A DNA stretch of 64,000 bases from Streptomyces sp. NBC_00691. Its GTDB lineage: Bacteria > Actinomycetota > Actinomycetes > Streptomycetales > Streptomycetaceae. The position numbers were made by a program, and so were the translations under genes. Positions 1 to 9,332 of this stretch are shown piece after piece (the first letter of the stretch is position 1; the number at the start of each line of letters is the position of its first letter). The notes beneath the pieces were generated by a model. The model saw only the letters and a program-made list of their open reading frames with translations, searched no databases and was not told the DNA's origin. Where the stretch lies: assembly GCF_036226665.1 (NCBI RefSeq), contig NZ_CP109007.1, forward strand, positions 3,450,501 through 3,514,500, read 5' to 3'.

Positions 1-96
1 GACGGAGTGGTGACGGTCGTCCAGTTCGACACGACGGCGCTGACCCGGTTCCTGAAACACACGTACGCCGCCGGCCCGTCGATGACGACGAGCTGA
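1..96 (+). CDS. C-terminal end of an unidentified protein (truncated by window edge)
   Basis: An open frame enters the window in frame 1 and stops with TGA at 94-96, giving 31 residues that end in KHTYAAGPSMTTS. No domain can be recognised from so short a tail, and its start lies outside the window. The next gene is on the opposite strand, and the 97-169 interval holds G/C-rich inverted runs (GACCCCGGGG and CCCCGGGGGC) that could serve as a shared terminator. It is called coding because the frame is open and its codons favour G/C at the third position. Confidence 0.5.
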   Translation, partial: DGVVTVVQFDTTALTRFLKHTYAAGPSMTTS

Positions 97-169
97 CGGC
101 GCACGCGAGGCGACGTGACCCCGGGGATCAGACCCCGGGGGCCGGGCCGCGGGGGTCAGGCCGTGGGGA

Positions 170-2353
170 TCAGACCTTCACGAGGTCCGGCTTGGCGCCG
201 GACGCCCCGTCCGCGGGCGCGTCCTTGGCGAGGCCCTCGCCCTCCACGTCCACGTTCGGAAGGATCCGGTCCAGCCACTTCGGCAGCCACCAGGCCTTGT
301 GGCCGAGGAGCGCGAGGACGGCCGGGACGATCGCCATCCGGACCACGAAGGCGTCGAAGAGGACCGCGACGGCCAGACCGAAGCCGATCATCTTGATCAT
401 CTGGTCCGTCATGCCGATGAATCCGGAGAAGACCGCGATCATGATCACCGCGGCGGCGGTGACCACCCGGGCGCTGTGCCGGAAGCCGGTCACGATCGCC
501 TCGCCGGGCCGCTCTCCGTGGACGTACGCCTCACGCATACGGGTGACGAGGAAGACCTCGTAGTCCATCGCGAGACCGAAGACGACACCCACCATGAAGA
601 TCGGCATCATCGACATGATCGGGCCGGTCTGCTCGACCCCGAAGAGGCTGCCGAGCCAGCCCCACTGGAAGACCGCGACGACCGCGCCGAGGGCCGCGAC
701 CACCGAGAGCAGGAAGCCGAGGGCCGCCTTCAGCGGGACGAGGATCGAGCGGAAGACCACGGTCAGGAGCAGGAAGGCCAGGCCGACGACGAGGGCCAGG
801 TAGGGCACCAGGGCGTCGTTCATCTTCTGCGAGAAGTCGATGTTCATCGCGGTGGCGCCGGTGACGAGGACGTCGTCGCCGGTGGCGTTCCGGATGTCGT
901 GGACGAGGGTCTCGGTGGCGCCGGAGGACGGGCGGTCCTTCGGGACCACGGTGATCATCGCGGCGTCGCCGGCCTTGTTCGGGGTCGCCGGGGTGACGGC
1001 GGCCCAGCCCTCGAGGCCCTTGATGGTGGAGACCGCCCGGTCGGCGGTCGCCTTGTCGCCGTCCACGACGACGAGCAGCGGGCCGTTGAAGCCGGGGCCG
1101 AAGCCGTCCGAGAGGGCGTCGTACGCCCGGCGCTCGGTGGTGGAGGTCGGCTTGACGCCGTCGTCCGGGAGACCCATCTCCAGGGAGGCGGCGGGCAGCG
1201 CGATCGCGCCGAGGCCGAGGACACCGATCAGCAGCACCATGACGGGGCGGCGGATGACGAAGCGGGCCCAGCGGGTGCCGCCGTTCGGCTTCTCGTTCTT
1301 CGCGCTCCCGACGGTGCCGGCCTTGGCGGCCTTGCGCTGCTTGCGGCCGATGACCTTGTCGCCGGCGAAGCCGAGCAGCGCGGGGATCAGGGTGAGCGCG
1401 ATGAGTACGGCGATCACGACCGTGCCGGCGGCGGCGAAGCCCATCTTCGTCAGCATCGGGATGTTGACGACGGCCAGGCCGACCAGGGCGATGACGACGG
1501 TGAGTCCGGCGAAGACGACGGCGGAGCCCGCCGTGCCGACGGCGCGGCCCGCGGCATCCTCCTTCTCGCGGCCCTCGGCCAGCTCCGCGCGGTAGCGGGA
1601 GACGATGAAGAGGGCGTAGTCGATGCCGACCGCGAGGCCGATCATCATCGCGAGGGTGGAGGTGGTGGAGCCGAGGTCGAGGACGCTGGCGAGCGCGGTG
1701 ATCGAGGAGACGCCGATGCCGACGCCGATGATCGCCGTGAGCAGCGGAAGTCCGGCCGCGACGAGCGAACCGAAGGTCAGGACCAGGACGATGCCGGCGA
1801 TGACGACGCCGACGATCTCGCCCGAGCCGGTCTCCGGCATGGTCTGGAGGGCGTCACCGCCGACCTCGACGGTCAGACCCTTGCCCTGCGCGTTGTGTCC
1901 GGCCTGGGTCAGCGCCTCGCGCGTCTCGTCGGTCAGCTCCATCGCGTTGACCTTGTAGGCGACGGAGACGTAGGCGGTGGAGCCGTTCTGGGAGACGGCC
2001 TGCCCGGTGTACGGGTCGGTGACCGAGACGATCTGGTCCGAGCCGGACTTGAGCGCGGCGACGGTCTCCTCGACGACGGCCTTGTGCGCCGGGTCGGTCA
2101 TCTTCTGGCCCTCGGGGGCCTGGAAGACGACGCGGGCGGTGGCTCCGTCGGCTCCGGCGCCCGGGAAGCGCTCTTCGAGCAGGTCGAAGGCGCGCTGGGC
2201 CTCGGTGCCGGGGATCGAGAAGGAGCTGGAGGTCGCGACGGGTGCGGTGGCGGCGCCGATCCCGGCGACCGCCAGGAGGGCCACCCACAGGAGGGCGACG
2301 AGCCGTCGGCGCCGGAAGGCGGAACGACCCAACTTGTACAGGAACGTGGCCAC
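170..2353 (-). CDS. MMPL/RND-family exporter
   Basis: A 727-residue integral membrane protein of the MMPL branch of the RND superfamily, which uses proton flux to export lipids or small molecules. The N-terminal transmembrane helix is followed by an extracytoplasmic domain to about residue 180. A first membrane block carries GIDYALF near residue 245, and a second domain and membrane block carry the matching AMDYEVF. These are the duplicated Asp-Tyr proton-relay motifs of the family. The start is GTG at 2353: GGGAG lies about 9 nt upstream, and the same V-A-T-F-L beginning occurs in the paralogue at 61654. It lies 104 bp downstream of a same-strand TetR gene, so it is probably the regulator's main target. 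Substrate unknown. Confidence 0.9.
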   Translation of the reverse strand: MATFLYKLGRSAFRRRRLVALLWVALLAVAGIGAATAPVATSSSFSIPGTEAQRAFDLLEERFPGAGADGATARVVFQAPEGQKMTDPAHKAVVEETVAALKSGSDQIVSVTDPYTGQAVSQNGSTAYVSVAYKVNAMELTDETREALTQAGHNAQGKGLTVEVGGDALQTMPETGSGEIVGVVIAGIVLVLTFGSLVAAGLPLLTAIIGVGIGVSSITALASVLDLGSTTSTLAMMIGLAVGIDYALFIVSRYRAELAEGREKEDAAGRAVGTAGSAVVFAGLTVVIALVGLAVVNIPMLTKMGFAAAGTVVIAVLIALTLIPALLGFAGDKVIGRKQRKAAKAGTVGSAKNEKPNGGTRWARFVIRRPVMVLLIGVLGLGAIALPAASLEMGLPDDGVKPTSTTERRAYDALSDGFGPGFNGPLLVVVDGDKATADRAVSTIKGLEGWAAVTPATPNKAGDAAMITVVPKDRPSSGATETLVHDIRNATGDDVLVTGATAMNIDFSQKMNDALVPYLALVVGLAFLLLTVVFRSILVPLKAALGFLLSVVAALGAVVAVFQWGWLGSLFGVEQTGPIMSMMPIFMVGVVFGLAMDYEVFLVTRMREAYVHGERPGEAIVTGFRHSARVVTAAAVIMIAVFSGFIGMTDQMIKMIGFGLAVAVLFDAFVVRMAIVPAVLALLGHKAWWLPKWLDRILPNVDVEGEGLAKDAPADGASGAKPDLVKV

Positions 2354-2457
2354 GGGGGCGTACTCCCATTTCGTGGTGGGACAGGGCATGGGGAGCCGGC
2401 CCGACGGCGTGAGCGGTTCGACGTCAGGTGGAGCGGGCGGAACGGGTACTGCTGGGG

Positions 2458-3030
2458 TCAGACGCCGAGTGAGGGGAGCACGACGGCGTCGACGTACGCG
2501 CTGAGGAACGCGCGGTCGACCGGCTGATCGTCGATCAGCGGCCGGGCGATGAACGCACCGATCAACATGTGGGGGATGAGCTTCAGCGCCGGGTTCCCGG
2601 CGGCGACCTCACCCCTGCGGACCGCTCTGCGCAGCACTTCGTCGAGGCCGTTCATCTCGGGTTCGATGAGCAGCTCGCGCAGCGCCCGGTGCAGTTCGGG
2701 ATTGGTGTGGACGGCATGGGCGAGGCCCCGCATCAGCGCGGAGTCCTTCTCCATCTGGCAGTCGTCCGTCCGCGCCATCAGTTCGTGGAAGTCGCCGCGC
2801 AGCGAACCGGTGTCGATCTCGGAGAGGTCGGCCGGCTTGTTGGCGCGCAACGCCCTGGCGACCAGCTCGGGCTTGCTCCCCCACTGGCGGTAGAGGGTGG
2901 CCTTGCTGGAGTGGGTGCGGGCGGCGACGGCGTCCATGGTGAGGGCGTCGTAGCCGACCTCGCGGAGGAGGTCGAGCACGGCTCCGTACAGCTCGGACTC
3001 ACGCTCTGGGGTGAGCCTGCTGCGGGCCAT
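2458..3030 (-). CDS. TetR-family repressor of the adjacent MMPL exporter
   Basis: A 190-residue TetR regulator. The N-terminal helix-turn-helix around residues 30-55 includes the typical ATLYRQWGSK segment, and the C-terminal ligand domain is variable. ATG at 3030 is the first start that gives a normal TetR length; a longer upstream frame exists but reads through the operator region. The MMPL gene follows on the same strand after 104 bp. Two identical palindromes lie just upstream at 3049-3107, so autoregulation together with control of the exporter is inferred. The ligand is not predictable. Confidence 0.88.
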   Translation of the reverse strand: MARSRLTPERESELYGAVLDLLREVGYDALTMDAVAARTHSSKATLYRQWGSKPELVARALRANKPADLSEIDTGSLRGDFHELMARTDDCQMEKDSALMRGLAHAVHTNPELHRALRELLIEPEMNGLDEVLRRAVRRGEVAAGNPALKLIPHMLIGAFIARPLIDDQPVDRAFLSAYVDAVVLPSLGV

Positions 3031-3048
3031 GACCTGACTCCTGCCGAA

Positions 3049-3107
3049 CGAAACGGTTTCGTACAGTACGAAGATACCCTCCCCCTCAGCGAAACGAAAC
3101 CGTTTCG
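3049..3107. promoter_or_regulatory. Two TetR operators (CGAAAC-N-GTTTCG)
   Basis: Perfect 13-bp inverted repeats CGAAAC-G-GTTTCG (3049-3061) and CGAAAC-C-GTTTCG (3095-3107) have centres 46 bp apart. They lie between the TetR start (3030) and the divergent tricorn protease start (3215). GTAC follows the right half of both copies. The position and symmetry fit a TetR operator pair controlling the TetR-MMPL operon; an effect on the divergent gene is possible. Confidence 0.8.
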
Positions 3108-3214
3108 TACGTGTCCTGGGCCACACCGCGCACCGCGGCCCGCGCCACGACCGTGAAGACGCCCGCAAGCACGTACGAGTTGCCACACCCCCTTCCCGCG
3201 GAAAGCATGAGGAG

Positions 3215-6200
3215 GTGAGTGACGACGTCGCGTATCTCCGTTTTCCGCACCTCCACGACGACCTGCTGTGCTTCGCCGCCGAGGACGATCTCTGGATCGC
3301 CCCGCTCGTCCCCGAGGGCCACCGCCCCGGCCGGGCCTGGCGGCTCACCGTCGACCGGACGCGGGTCGGCCACCCGCGCTTCTCGCCGGACGGCCGGCAG
3401 ATCGCGTACACGAACTGGCGCAGCCTCGACCCAGAGATCCATCTCGTACCCGTCGAAGGCGGGTCCGCCCGGCGGCTCACCTACTGGGGCTCCACCGACA
3501 CCCGCGTCTGCGGCTGGACACCCCCCGACAAGGACGGCCGCTCGGACATCCTCGCCGTCTCCTCGCACGGGCAGCCCTTCTCGTACTTCTCGTGGGCCTA
3601 CAACGTCCCCACCGACGGCTCCCCCGGCGGCCGCCTCCCCTGGGGCCCGGTCTCCGACATCGCCGTCACCGAGCAGTGCGGCGGCAGAACCACCGAGAAC
3701 ACCGAGTACACCGGCAAGGGCGGGGACACGGCAGGGGAGACCGAGCGCCGCACCCTCCTCCTCACCGGAAAGCCGCCGCACGAGCCGGCCGCCTGGAAGC
3801 GCTACCTCGGCGGCGCCACCGGCCGACTCTGGCTGCACGGCGAGCGGCTGCTCCCCGACATCGGCGGCCACCTCGACTGCCCGATGGCCGTCGACGGCCG
3901 GGTCGCGTTCCTCTCCGACCACGAGGGCGTCGGCAACCTCTACTCCTGCCTGCCCGACGGCACCGACCTGCTCCGCCACACCGACCACGACGAGTTCTAC
4001 GCCCGCCACGCCTCCAGCGACGGACGCCGGGTCGTCTACCAGTGCGCCGGCGACCTGTGGATCGTCGACGCCCTCACCCCCGGCTCCCGCCCCCGGAGAC
4101 TGGAGGTGCGGCTCGGCGGCCAGCGCGTCGGCCGACGCCCGTACCAGGTGCCCGCCGCCCACCACATCGACGCGGTCTCCGTCGACGAGACCGGCCGGGC
4201 CAGCGCCGTCTCCGTACGCGGCAGCCTCTACTGGCTGACCCACCGCGACGGCCCGGCCCGCACGATCGTCGACACCCCGGGCGTCCGGGTCAGGCTGCCC
4301 GAGATGCTGGGCAGCGGCGGCCAGGTCGCGTACGTCACCGACGCCGAGGGCGAGGACGCCGTCGAGGTCGCCTATCTGCCCCGCGCCAGCGGCGACCGGC
4401 CGCCCCTCCGCCTCGCCTCCGGCGAACTCGGCCGGGTCGAGGAACTCGTCGCCGACCCGGACGGCGAACGTCTCGCCCTCGCCTCCCACGACGGCCGACT
4501 GCTCCTCCTCGACGCCACCGAGGACTCCAACGGGGAGGTCACCGAACTCATCCGGTCCGTCAACGGCCCCGTCCGCGACCTGGCCTTCTCCCCCGACGGC
4601 GGCTGGCTCACCTGGTCCCACCCGGGCATCGGCCGCTCCCTGCGCTCGATCAAGATGGCCCGGATCTCCGGCCCCGGCGCCCGGACCGTCATCGACGTCA
4701 CCAACGGACGCTTCGAGGACGAGAACCCCGTCTTCACCCGCGACGGCCGCTATCTCGCCTTCCTGTCCTGGCGGGGCTTCGACCCGGTGTACGACGTGCA
4801 CACCGGCGACCTGTCCTTCCCGCTGGGCTGCCGCCCCTACCTGGTCCCCCTCTCCTCCGCGACCCCCTCGCCGTTCGCGCTGCTCCCCGACGGACGCCCG
4901 GCGGCGGGCGGTCTCGACCCGGCCGACGACGACACGGAGGCGACCACCGACGGCACGGTCACCGTCGAGACCGAGGGACTCGCCGACCGGGTCACCCCCT
5001 TCCCGGTCGCCGCCTCCAAGTACTCCGCCCTCCACCCGGTCAGCGGCGGCGGTCTGGTCTGGCTGCGCTGGCCCATCTCGGGCGCGCTCGGCGAGACCTT
5101 CGCCAACCCGACCGACACCTCGGGCAAGCCCACCCTGGAGCACTTCTCCATCACCAAGGCCCGCAAGAGCGAACTCGCCAAGGACCTCGACTGGTTCGCG
5201 GTCAGCGGCGACGGCAGCCGGCTGGTCGTCGCCGACGACGGCGATCTGCGGGCCGTGCCCGCCACCGAGTCGGGGGACGGCGACTCCACCGTCTACCTGG
5301 ACCTGCGGCGCATCCTCCACGAGATCGAACCGGGCGCCGAGTGGCGGCAGGCCTTCGACGAGGCGGGCCGGATCGTCCGCGCCTACTTCTGGGAGCCCGA
5401 CATGGGCGGGGTCGACTGGACGGCCGTCCTCGACCAGTACCGTCCGCTCGTCGAACGGGTCTCCTCCCCGGACGAGTTCGCCGACCTGCTGCGCGAGGTC
5501 CTCGGCGAACTGGGCACCTCCCACGCGTACGTCACCCCCGCCCGACGCAACGAGGGCCCCCCGCACTACCAGCGGCCGATGGGCCTCCTCGGCGCCAACC
5601 TCGTGCCCCGCGAGACCGGCTGGACCGTGAAGCGCATCCTGCCCGGCGAGTCCTCCGACTCCAAGGCCCGCTCCCCGCTCGCCGGCACCGGCATCCGCGA
5701 GGGCGCCGTCCTCACCCATGTCGACGGCCGGCCGGTGGACCCGGTCGCCGGCCCCTACCCGCTGCTCTCCGGCACCGGCGGCACCACCGTCGAGCTCACC
5801 TTCACCCCTGCCGAGGGCGAGGGCCGGGCCCGCCGCGTCGCCGTCGTCCCGCTCGTCGACGACCGTCCGCTGCGCTACCAGGACTGGGTGGCCAAACGCC
5901 GGGCGGTGGTACGGGACATCAGCGGCGGCCGCTGCGGCTATCTGCACATCCCCGACATGGGCGGCTCGGGCTGGGCCCAGTTCAACCGCGACCTGCGCAT
6001 GGAGGTCTCCCGGCCGGCCCTCATCGTCGACGTACGGGGCAACGCCGGCGGCAACATCAGCGAACTCGTCATGGAGAAACTGACCCGCAGCATCCTCGGC
6101 TGGGACCTCACCCGCAACGCCCAGCCCGTCTCGTACGCCTCCAACGCCCCCCGGGGCCCGATCGTCGCCCTCGCCGACGAAGCGACGTCCTCCGACGGCG

Positions 6201-6568
6201 ACATGATCACCGCCGCGTTCAAGCTCCTCGGCCTGGGGCCCGTCGTCGGCCAGCGCACCTGGGGCGGAGTCGTCGGCATGACCGGCCGCCACCGCCTCGG
6301 CGACGGCACGCAGATCACGGTCCCGATGAACGCGGCCTGGTTCCCCGAGTACGGCTGGTCGCTGGAGAACCACGGCGTCGAACCCGACCTCGCCGTGCTG
6401 CGCACCCCCCTCGACTGGGCGGAGGGCCGGCACGCCCAGCTCGACGACGCGGTCGAGGTCGCCCTCGCCCTCCTCGCGGAGACCCCGGCGGCGAGCCCCC
6501 CGGGCTACGTGGACCTGCCGGACCGCTCCCGCCCGAAACTGCCGCCGCGCGCGACGGCCGAGGAGTAG
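3215..6568 (+). CDS. Tricorn-type S41 family serine protease
   Basis: A 1117-residue cytosolic protease of the tricorn family, which trims oligopeptides, for example those released by the proteasome. Order of parts: beta-propeller repeats (PD40-like, such as FSPDGRQIAYT near residue 65), a second propeller-like region to about 680, a helical C1 domain with TSHAYV (Ser769-His770), a PDZ-like segment, and the S41 catalytic domain with SSDGD (Ser993-Asp994). These match the tricorn residues S745/H746 and S965/D966. A C-terminal ENHGVEPDL carries the expected Glu. Length is typical. The GTG start at 3215 sits directly against GAGGAG, an unusually tight spacing, so the initiation site is a little uncertain. 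The gene converges on the GNAT at 6575 with only 6 bp between stops. Confidence 0.9.
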   Translation: MSDDVAYLRFPHLHDDLLCFAAEDDLWIAPLVPEGHRPGRAWRLTVDRTRVGHPRFSPDGRQIAYTNWRSLDPEIHLVPVEGGSARRLTYWGSTDTRVCGWTPPDKDGRSDILAVSSHGQPFSYFSWAYNVPTDGSPGGRLPWGPVSDIAVTEQCGGRTTENTEYTGKGGDTAGETERRTLLLTGKPPHEPAAWKRYLGGATGRLWLHGERLLPDIGGHLDCPMAVDGRVAFLSDHEGVGNLYSCLPDGTDLLRHTDHDEFYARHASSDGRRVVYQCAGDLWIVDALTPGSRPRRLEVRLGGQRVGRRPYQVPAAHHIDAVSVDETGRASAVSVRGSLYWLTHRDGPARTIVDTPGVRVRLPEMLGSGGQVAYVTDAEGEDAVEVAYLPRASGDRPPLRLASGELGRVEELVADPDGERLALASHDGRLLLLDATEDSNGEVTELIRSVNGPVRDLAFSPDGGWLTWSHPGIGRSLRSIKMARISGPGARTVIDVTNGRFEDENPVFTRDGRYLAFLSWRGFDPVYDVHTGDLSFPLGCRPYLVPLSSATPSPFALLPDGRPAAGGLDPADDDTEATTDGTVTVETEGLADRVTPFPVAASKYSALHPVSGGGLVWLRWPISGALGETFANPTDTSGKPTLEHFSITKARKSELAKDLDWFAVSGDGSRLVVADDGDLRAVPATESGDGDSTVYLDLRRILHEIEPGAEWRQAFDEAGRIVRAYFWEPDMGGVDWTAVLDQYRPLVERVSSPDEFADLLREVLGELGTSHAYVTPARRNEGPPHYQRPMGLLGANLVPRETGWTVKRILPGESSDSKARSPLAGTGIREGAVLTHVDGRPVDPVAGPYPLLSGTGGTTVELTFTPAEGEGRARRVAVVPLVDDRPLRYQDWVAKRRAVVRDISGGRCGYLHIPDMGGSGWAQFNRDLRMEVSRPALIVDVRGNAGGNISELVMEKLTRSILGWDLTRNAQPVSYASNAPRGPIVALADEATSSDGDMITAAFKLLGLGPVVGQRTWGGVVGMTGRHRLGDGTQITVPMNAAWFPEYGWSLENHGVEPDLAVLRTPLDWAEGRHAQLDDAVEVALALLAETPAASPPGYVDLPDRSRPKLPPRATAEE

Positions 6569-6574
6569 CGCCCC

Positions 6575-7069
6575 CTAAGGCCTGTCGTCGGCCAGATCCA
6601 GCTCGTACGACGTCCCCGCCCGGCCGTCGAGCGTCACGCTCCCGACCGCACCGAACCCGACGCGCCCCAGCACGACCCTCGACCCGTCGTTGTCGAGGGT
6701 CGTGACGGCGGTCAGCCGGCTCAGCCCGTACACCTCGCGGGCCAGCCGGCACACCTCCCGCACCCCGGCCGTCGCCACGCCCCGCCCGGTCGCCCTCTCG
6801 GCCACCCGGTACCCCAGCTCGGCGGCCCCGTCGGCGACGTCGACGAGATTGAACCGCCCGAGAATCCCGCCGTCCTCCCCCACGAGCACATGGAAGTGGA
6901 CGCCCCCGGTCTCCTGCTCGTCGAGCAGCGCCCGGTGCCGCTCCTCGAAGTCGGTGAAGTACGCGTCCCCCCGGTCGGGCACGGACGCGGCGAAATACCC
7001 CCGGTTCTCCCGCTCGAAGACGAGCAGGGCGGGGGCGTGATCGGATCGCAGTCGCTCAAGTACGGCCAT
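6575..7069 (-). CDS. GNAT-family N-acetyltransferase
   Basis: A 164-residue acetyltransferase of the RimJ-like GNAT group. The acetyl-CoA-binding stretch is GYRVAERATGRGVAT near residues 105-120, and the family C-terminal LGRVGFGAVG segment follows. ATG at 7069 was chosen because it opens the conserved fold; the frame continues 22 codons upstream without a better ribosome site. The acceptor substrate cannot be read from sequence. It is transcribed toward the tricorn protease gene and is not in an operon with it. Confidence 0.82.
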   Translation of the reverse strand: MAVLERLRSDHAPALLVFERENRGYFAASVPDRGDAYFTDFEERHRALLDEQETGGVHFHVLVGEDGGILGRFNLVDVADGAAELGYRVAERATGRGVATAGVREVCRLAREVYGLSRLTAVTTLDNDGSRVVLGRVGFGAVGSVTLDGRAGTSYELDLADDRP

Positions 7070-7198
7070 GGTCGCCACCGTACGAACTTCGGACCCCCGA
7101 TGCGTACGAGTTTTCGGCCCGTCATGATCACGCACGCGCGGAGGCGCACCCGGCGGACCGGGTGCGCCTCGCTCGGCACGGCACGCGCGGAAGGCGTG

Positions 7199-7384
7199 TC
7201 AGGCGTCGTAGTCCTGGTCGAGACGGTCCTGGGCCTCCTGCTGGGCCCTGCGCGTCTCGTCGTCGGGGCGGGAGCGGCCCTTGGACGCGCGCTCGGACGC
7301 CTCGTCCCTCGCCCTGCCCATGGCCTGCTTGGCCTGCTGCTTGGCCTGCTCCGACTTGTCCTTGAACTGGTCTGCCATGCCCAT
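7199..7384 (-). CDS. Small hydrophilic CsbD-like protein
   Basis: A 61-residue, highly charged helical protein, rich in Lys, Gln, Ala, Asp and Arg with no hydrophobic segment (MGMADQFKDKSEQAKQQAKQ at its start). The pattern resembles CsbD/YjbJ-type stress proteins, although the canonical CsbD core is not clear. AGGAG lies 9 nt before ATG 7384; a second ATG two codons in is an alternative. It stands alone between a GNAT and an SDR gene. It is called a gene because of its ribosome site and biased codon use. Confidence 0.65.
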   Translation of the reverse strand: MGMADQFKDKSEQAKQQAKQAMGRARDEASERASKGRSRPDDETRRAQQEAQDRLDQDYDA

Positions 7385-7539
7385 GGAAGTTCACTCCTAG
7401 AAGGGTGAGAGAGGGACGGAGGCGGTGTGCCTCCTGGGCCTCGACCAGCCTTGCACGGGCGAACATTCCACGCATGTCGATCGGTCACGGACGGCGACCG
7501 GGCGGCGGGGTCCCCTCCCGCCGCGCGGCCGCGGGCCCG

Positions 7540-8430
7540 TCAGCGCGCCGCCGGACCGCCCGTCCGCGCCTCCTCGTCGGCGGCACCGCCCGCGCCCACC
7601 AGACCCTTGGACACCGAGCCGAGGCGCGGCTCGAAACGCCTCATCTCACGCTGCCCGACGGTAGCGATCATCCCCGGCAGGTAGCCGCGGACCGACTGCA
7701 TGCCGCGCAGCCACCACTGCGCGTACACGTGCGGGGAGCGCCGCTCGATCCCCGCGACGATCCGGTCGACGGCCGGGCCGAGGGGGTACGTGCGGTTCGC
7801 CGGCCACGGCAGCCGCTGGCGCAGCTCCCGCATGACGTCGTCCTCGTCGGCGCCCCGCACCATGTCCGTGTCGGTCCAGGAGAGGTAGCCGACGCCGACC
7901 CTCACCCCCTTGTAGGCGACCTCGGCGCGCAGGCTGTGCGCGAAGGCCTCGACGCCCGACTTGGACGCGCAGTACGCCGTCATCATCGGTGCGGGGGTCA
8001 GCGCGGCGAGCGAGGCGATCTGGAGGAAGTACCCCCGCGACTCCATGAGGACCGGCAGGAACGCCCGTCCCGTCACCGCGCCGCCGATCAGGTTGACCTC
8101 GATGACCCGCCGCCAGGCGCCCGGGTCCGACTCCACGAAGGGACCGCCCGCCGCGACGCCCGCGTTGGCGACGACGATGTCGACCTTCCCGAACCGTTCC
8201 TTCACCTCGGCCGCGACCCTGGCCATCGCCTCGTGGTCGGTGACGTCGGCGTGCCACCAGTCGGCCTCGGTGTGCAGCCGGCCGGCGACCTCCTTGAGCT
8301 GCTCCGGCTCCAGGCCGACGAGCGCGATCTTCGCACCGCGCGCGGACAGCTTGCGGGCGAGGAGCTCCCCGACGCCGCGGGCGCCTCCGGTGACGACCGC
8401 GACCTGTCCTTCCAGGCTCACCCGGCTCAT
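7540..8430 (-). CDS. Short-chain dehydrogenase/reductase
   Basis: A 296-residue NAD(P)-dependent SDR. The Rossmann dinucleotide motif GGARGVGE is near residue 15, NAG near 90, and the catalytic Ser (IASLAAL) is followed by Tyr-x-x-x-Lys (AYCASK) near 155. The C-terminal extension beyond the usual 250 residues is low-complexity. The ATG overlaps the stop of the upstream hydrolase by 4 bp (ATGA). It is the third gene of an operon with the flavin monooxygenase and the hydrolase, so it probably handles an alcohol or ketone in the same pathway. Substrate unknown. Confidence 0.9.
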   Translation of the reverse strand: MSRVSLEGQVAVVTGGARGVGELLARKLSARGAKIALVGLEPEQLKEVAGRLHTEADWWHADVTDHEAMARVAAEVKERFGKVDIVVANAGVAAGGPFVESDPGAWRRVIEVNLIGGAVTGRAFLPVLMESRGYFLQIASLAALTPAPMMTAYCASKSGVEAFAHSLRAEVAYKGVRVGVGYLSWTDTDMVRGADEDDVMRELRQRLPWPANRTYPLGPAVDRIVAGIERRSPHVYAQWWLRGMQSVRGYLPGMIATVGQREMRRFEPRLGSVSKGLVGAGGAADEEARTGGPAAR

Positions 8431-9332
8431 GCCTTCTCCTTCACTTCCAGGTACGTGTCGGTCAGTTCACGGATCCGCGCGGTGACGGCCTCGGGGGCCT
8501 CCACCGGTGTCATGTGCCCCATGCCCGCCAGTTCGAGCAGCCCCACGCACTGCGGAAGGGCCTCGGCCATGGCGCGGGAGTGGACGGGCGGGGTGAGCCG
8601 GTCGGCGGTGCCGACGACGACCGCGACGGGCAGGTCGAGCGCCCGCAGGCCCGCTTCGAGGTCGAGCTCGGAGAGGACCCTGGACCAGCCGACGCGGGCC
8701 CCGCGCGGGCAGGCGTGCACGATCCGGGCGCAGGCGTCGACCCTCTCGGGCGACGAACCGGGGCCCATCGTGGCGTACTTGAGGACCTTCTTCGAGACGG
8801 CGTTGACGGGCCCGAGCGGCGCCTTCGCGCCGAGGACACCCCGGGTCAGCCGGGTGCGCCGGTCGCTCGGCCGGCCCGGTACGACGGTGGCCTCGGCGGT
8901 GAGCCGCGAGGGCCCGGTGGAGCAGAGCAGCGCGGCCGCCGCGTGCTCCCGGAAGCCCGGCCGGTCGGCCGCGGCCATCAGGGTCATGCCGCCCATGGAG
9001 TGACCGGCGAGGACGGCCTTCTCGCCGGGGGCGAGGGTGCTCGCGAGGACCGCTTCGAGGTCGTCGGCGAGCGCCCCGGTGGCGTAGCCGGACGGCCCGG
9101 CGGGGGCCGGGGTCCGGCCGTGGCCGCGCTGGTCGTAGGCGATGACCCGGTGGTCGGTGGCGAGGGCCCGTATCTGCTCGGCCCAGAAGGCGATCGAGCA
9201 GGTCCAGCCGTGGGCGAGGACGACGGCGGGCGCGCCCTCGGGGCCGTACACCTCGACGTGGATCCGGGCGCCGTCGGCGGAGGCGGCGGTGAGTTCCCTG
9301 GACGAGGTCAGCGAGGTCAGGTGCCGGCTCAC
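8427..9332 (-). CDS. Alpha/beta-hydrolase fold enzyme
   Basis: A 301-residue alpha/beta hydrolase. The oxyanion segment is AHGWTCS near residue 45, the nucleophile elbow is GHSMGG near 112, an acid follows GTADRLTPP, and the terminal His is in GMGHMTP. The GTG start overlaps the monooxygenase stop by 4 bp (GTGA) and its own stop overlaps the SDR start by 4 bp, so the three genes are translationally coupled. Beside a Baeyer-Villiger-type monooxygenase, a natural role is hydrolysis of the ester or lactone product; this is inference. Confidence 0.9.
   Translation of the reverse strand: MSRHLTSLTSSRELTAASADGARIHVEVYGPEGAPAVVLAHGWTCSIAFWAEQIRALATDHRVIAYDQRGHGRTPAPAGPSGYATGALADDLEAVLASTLAPGEKAVLAGHSMGGMTLMAAADRPGFREHAAAALLCSTGPSRLTAEATVVPGRPSDRRTRLTRGVLGAKAPLGPVNAVSKKVLKYATMGPGSSPERVDACARIVHACPRGARVGWSRVLSELDLEAGLRALDLPVAVVVGTADRLTPPVHSRAMAEALPQCVGLLELAGMGHMTPVEAPEAVTARIRELTDTYLEVKEKA

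Noticed and set aside
299..2527. Long plus-strand frame antisense to the MMPL gene, and other frames over 500 codons such as 3086-6433 (-), 15304-18768 (+), 19548-22340 (+) and 37451-41854 (+)
   Set aside because: They mirror the codon bias of well-supported genes on the other strand, are rich in Gly/Asp/Arg/Val typical of antisense GC-rich reading, and show no domain motifs or ribosome sites.
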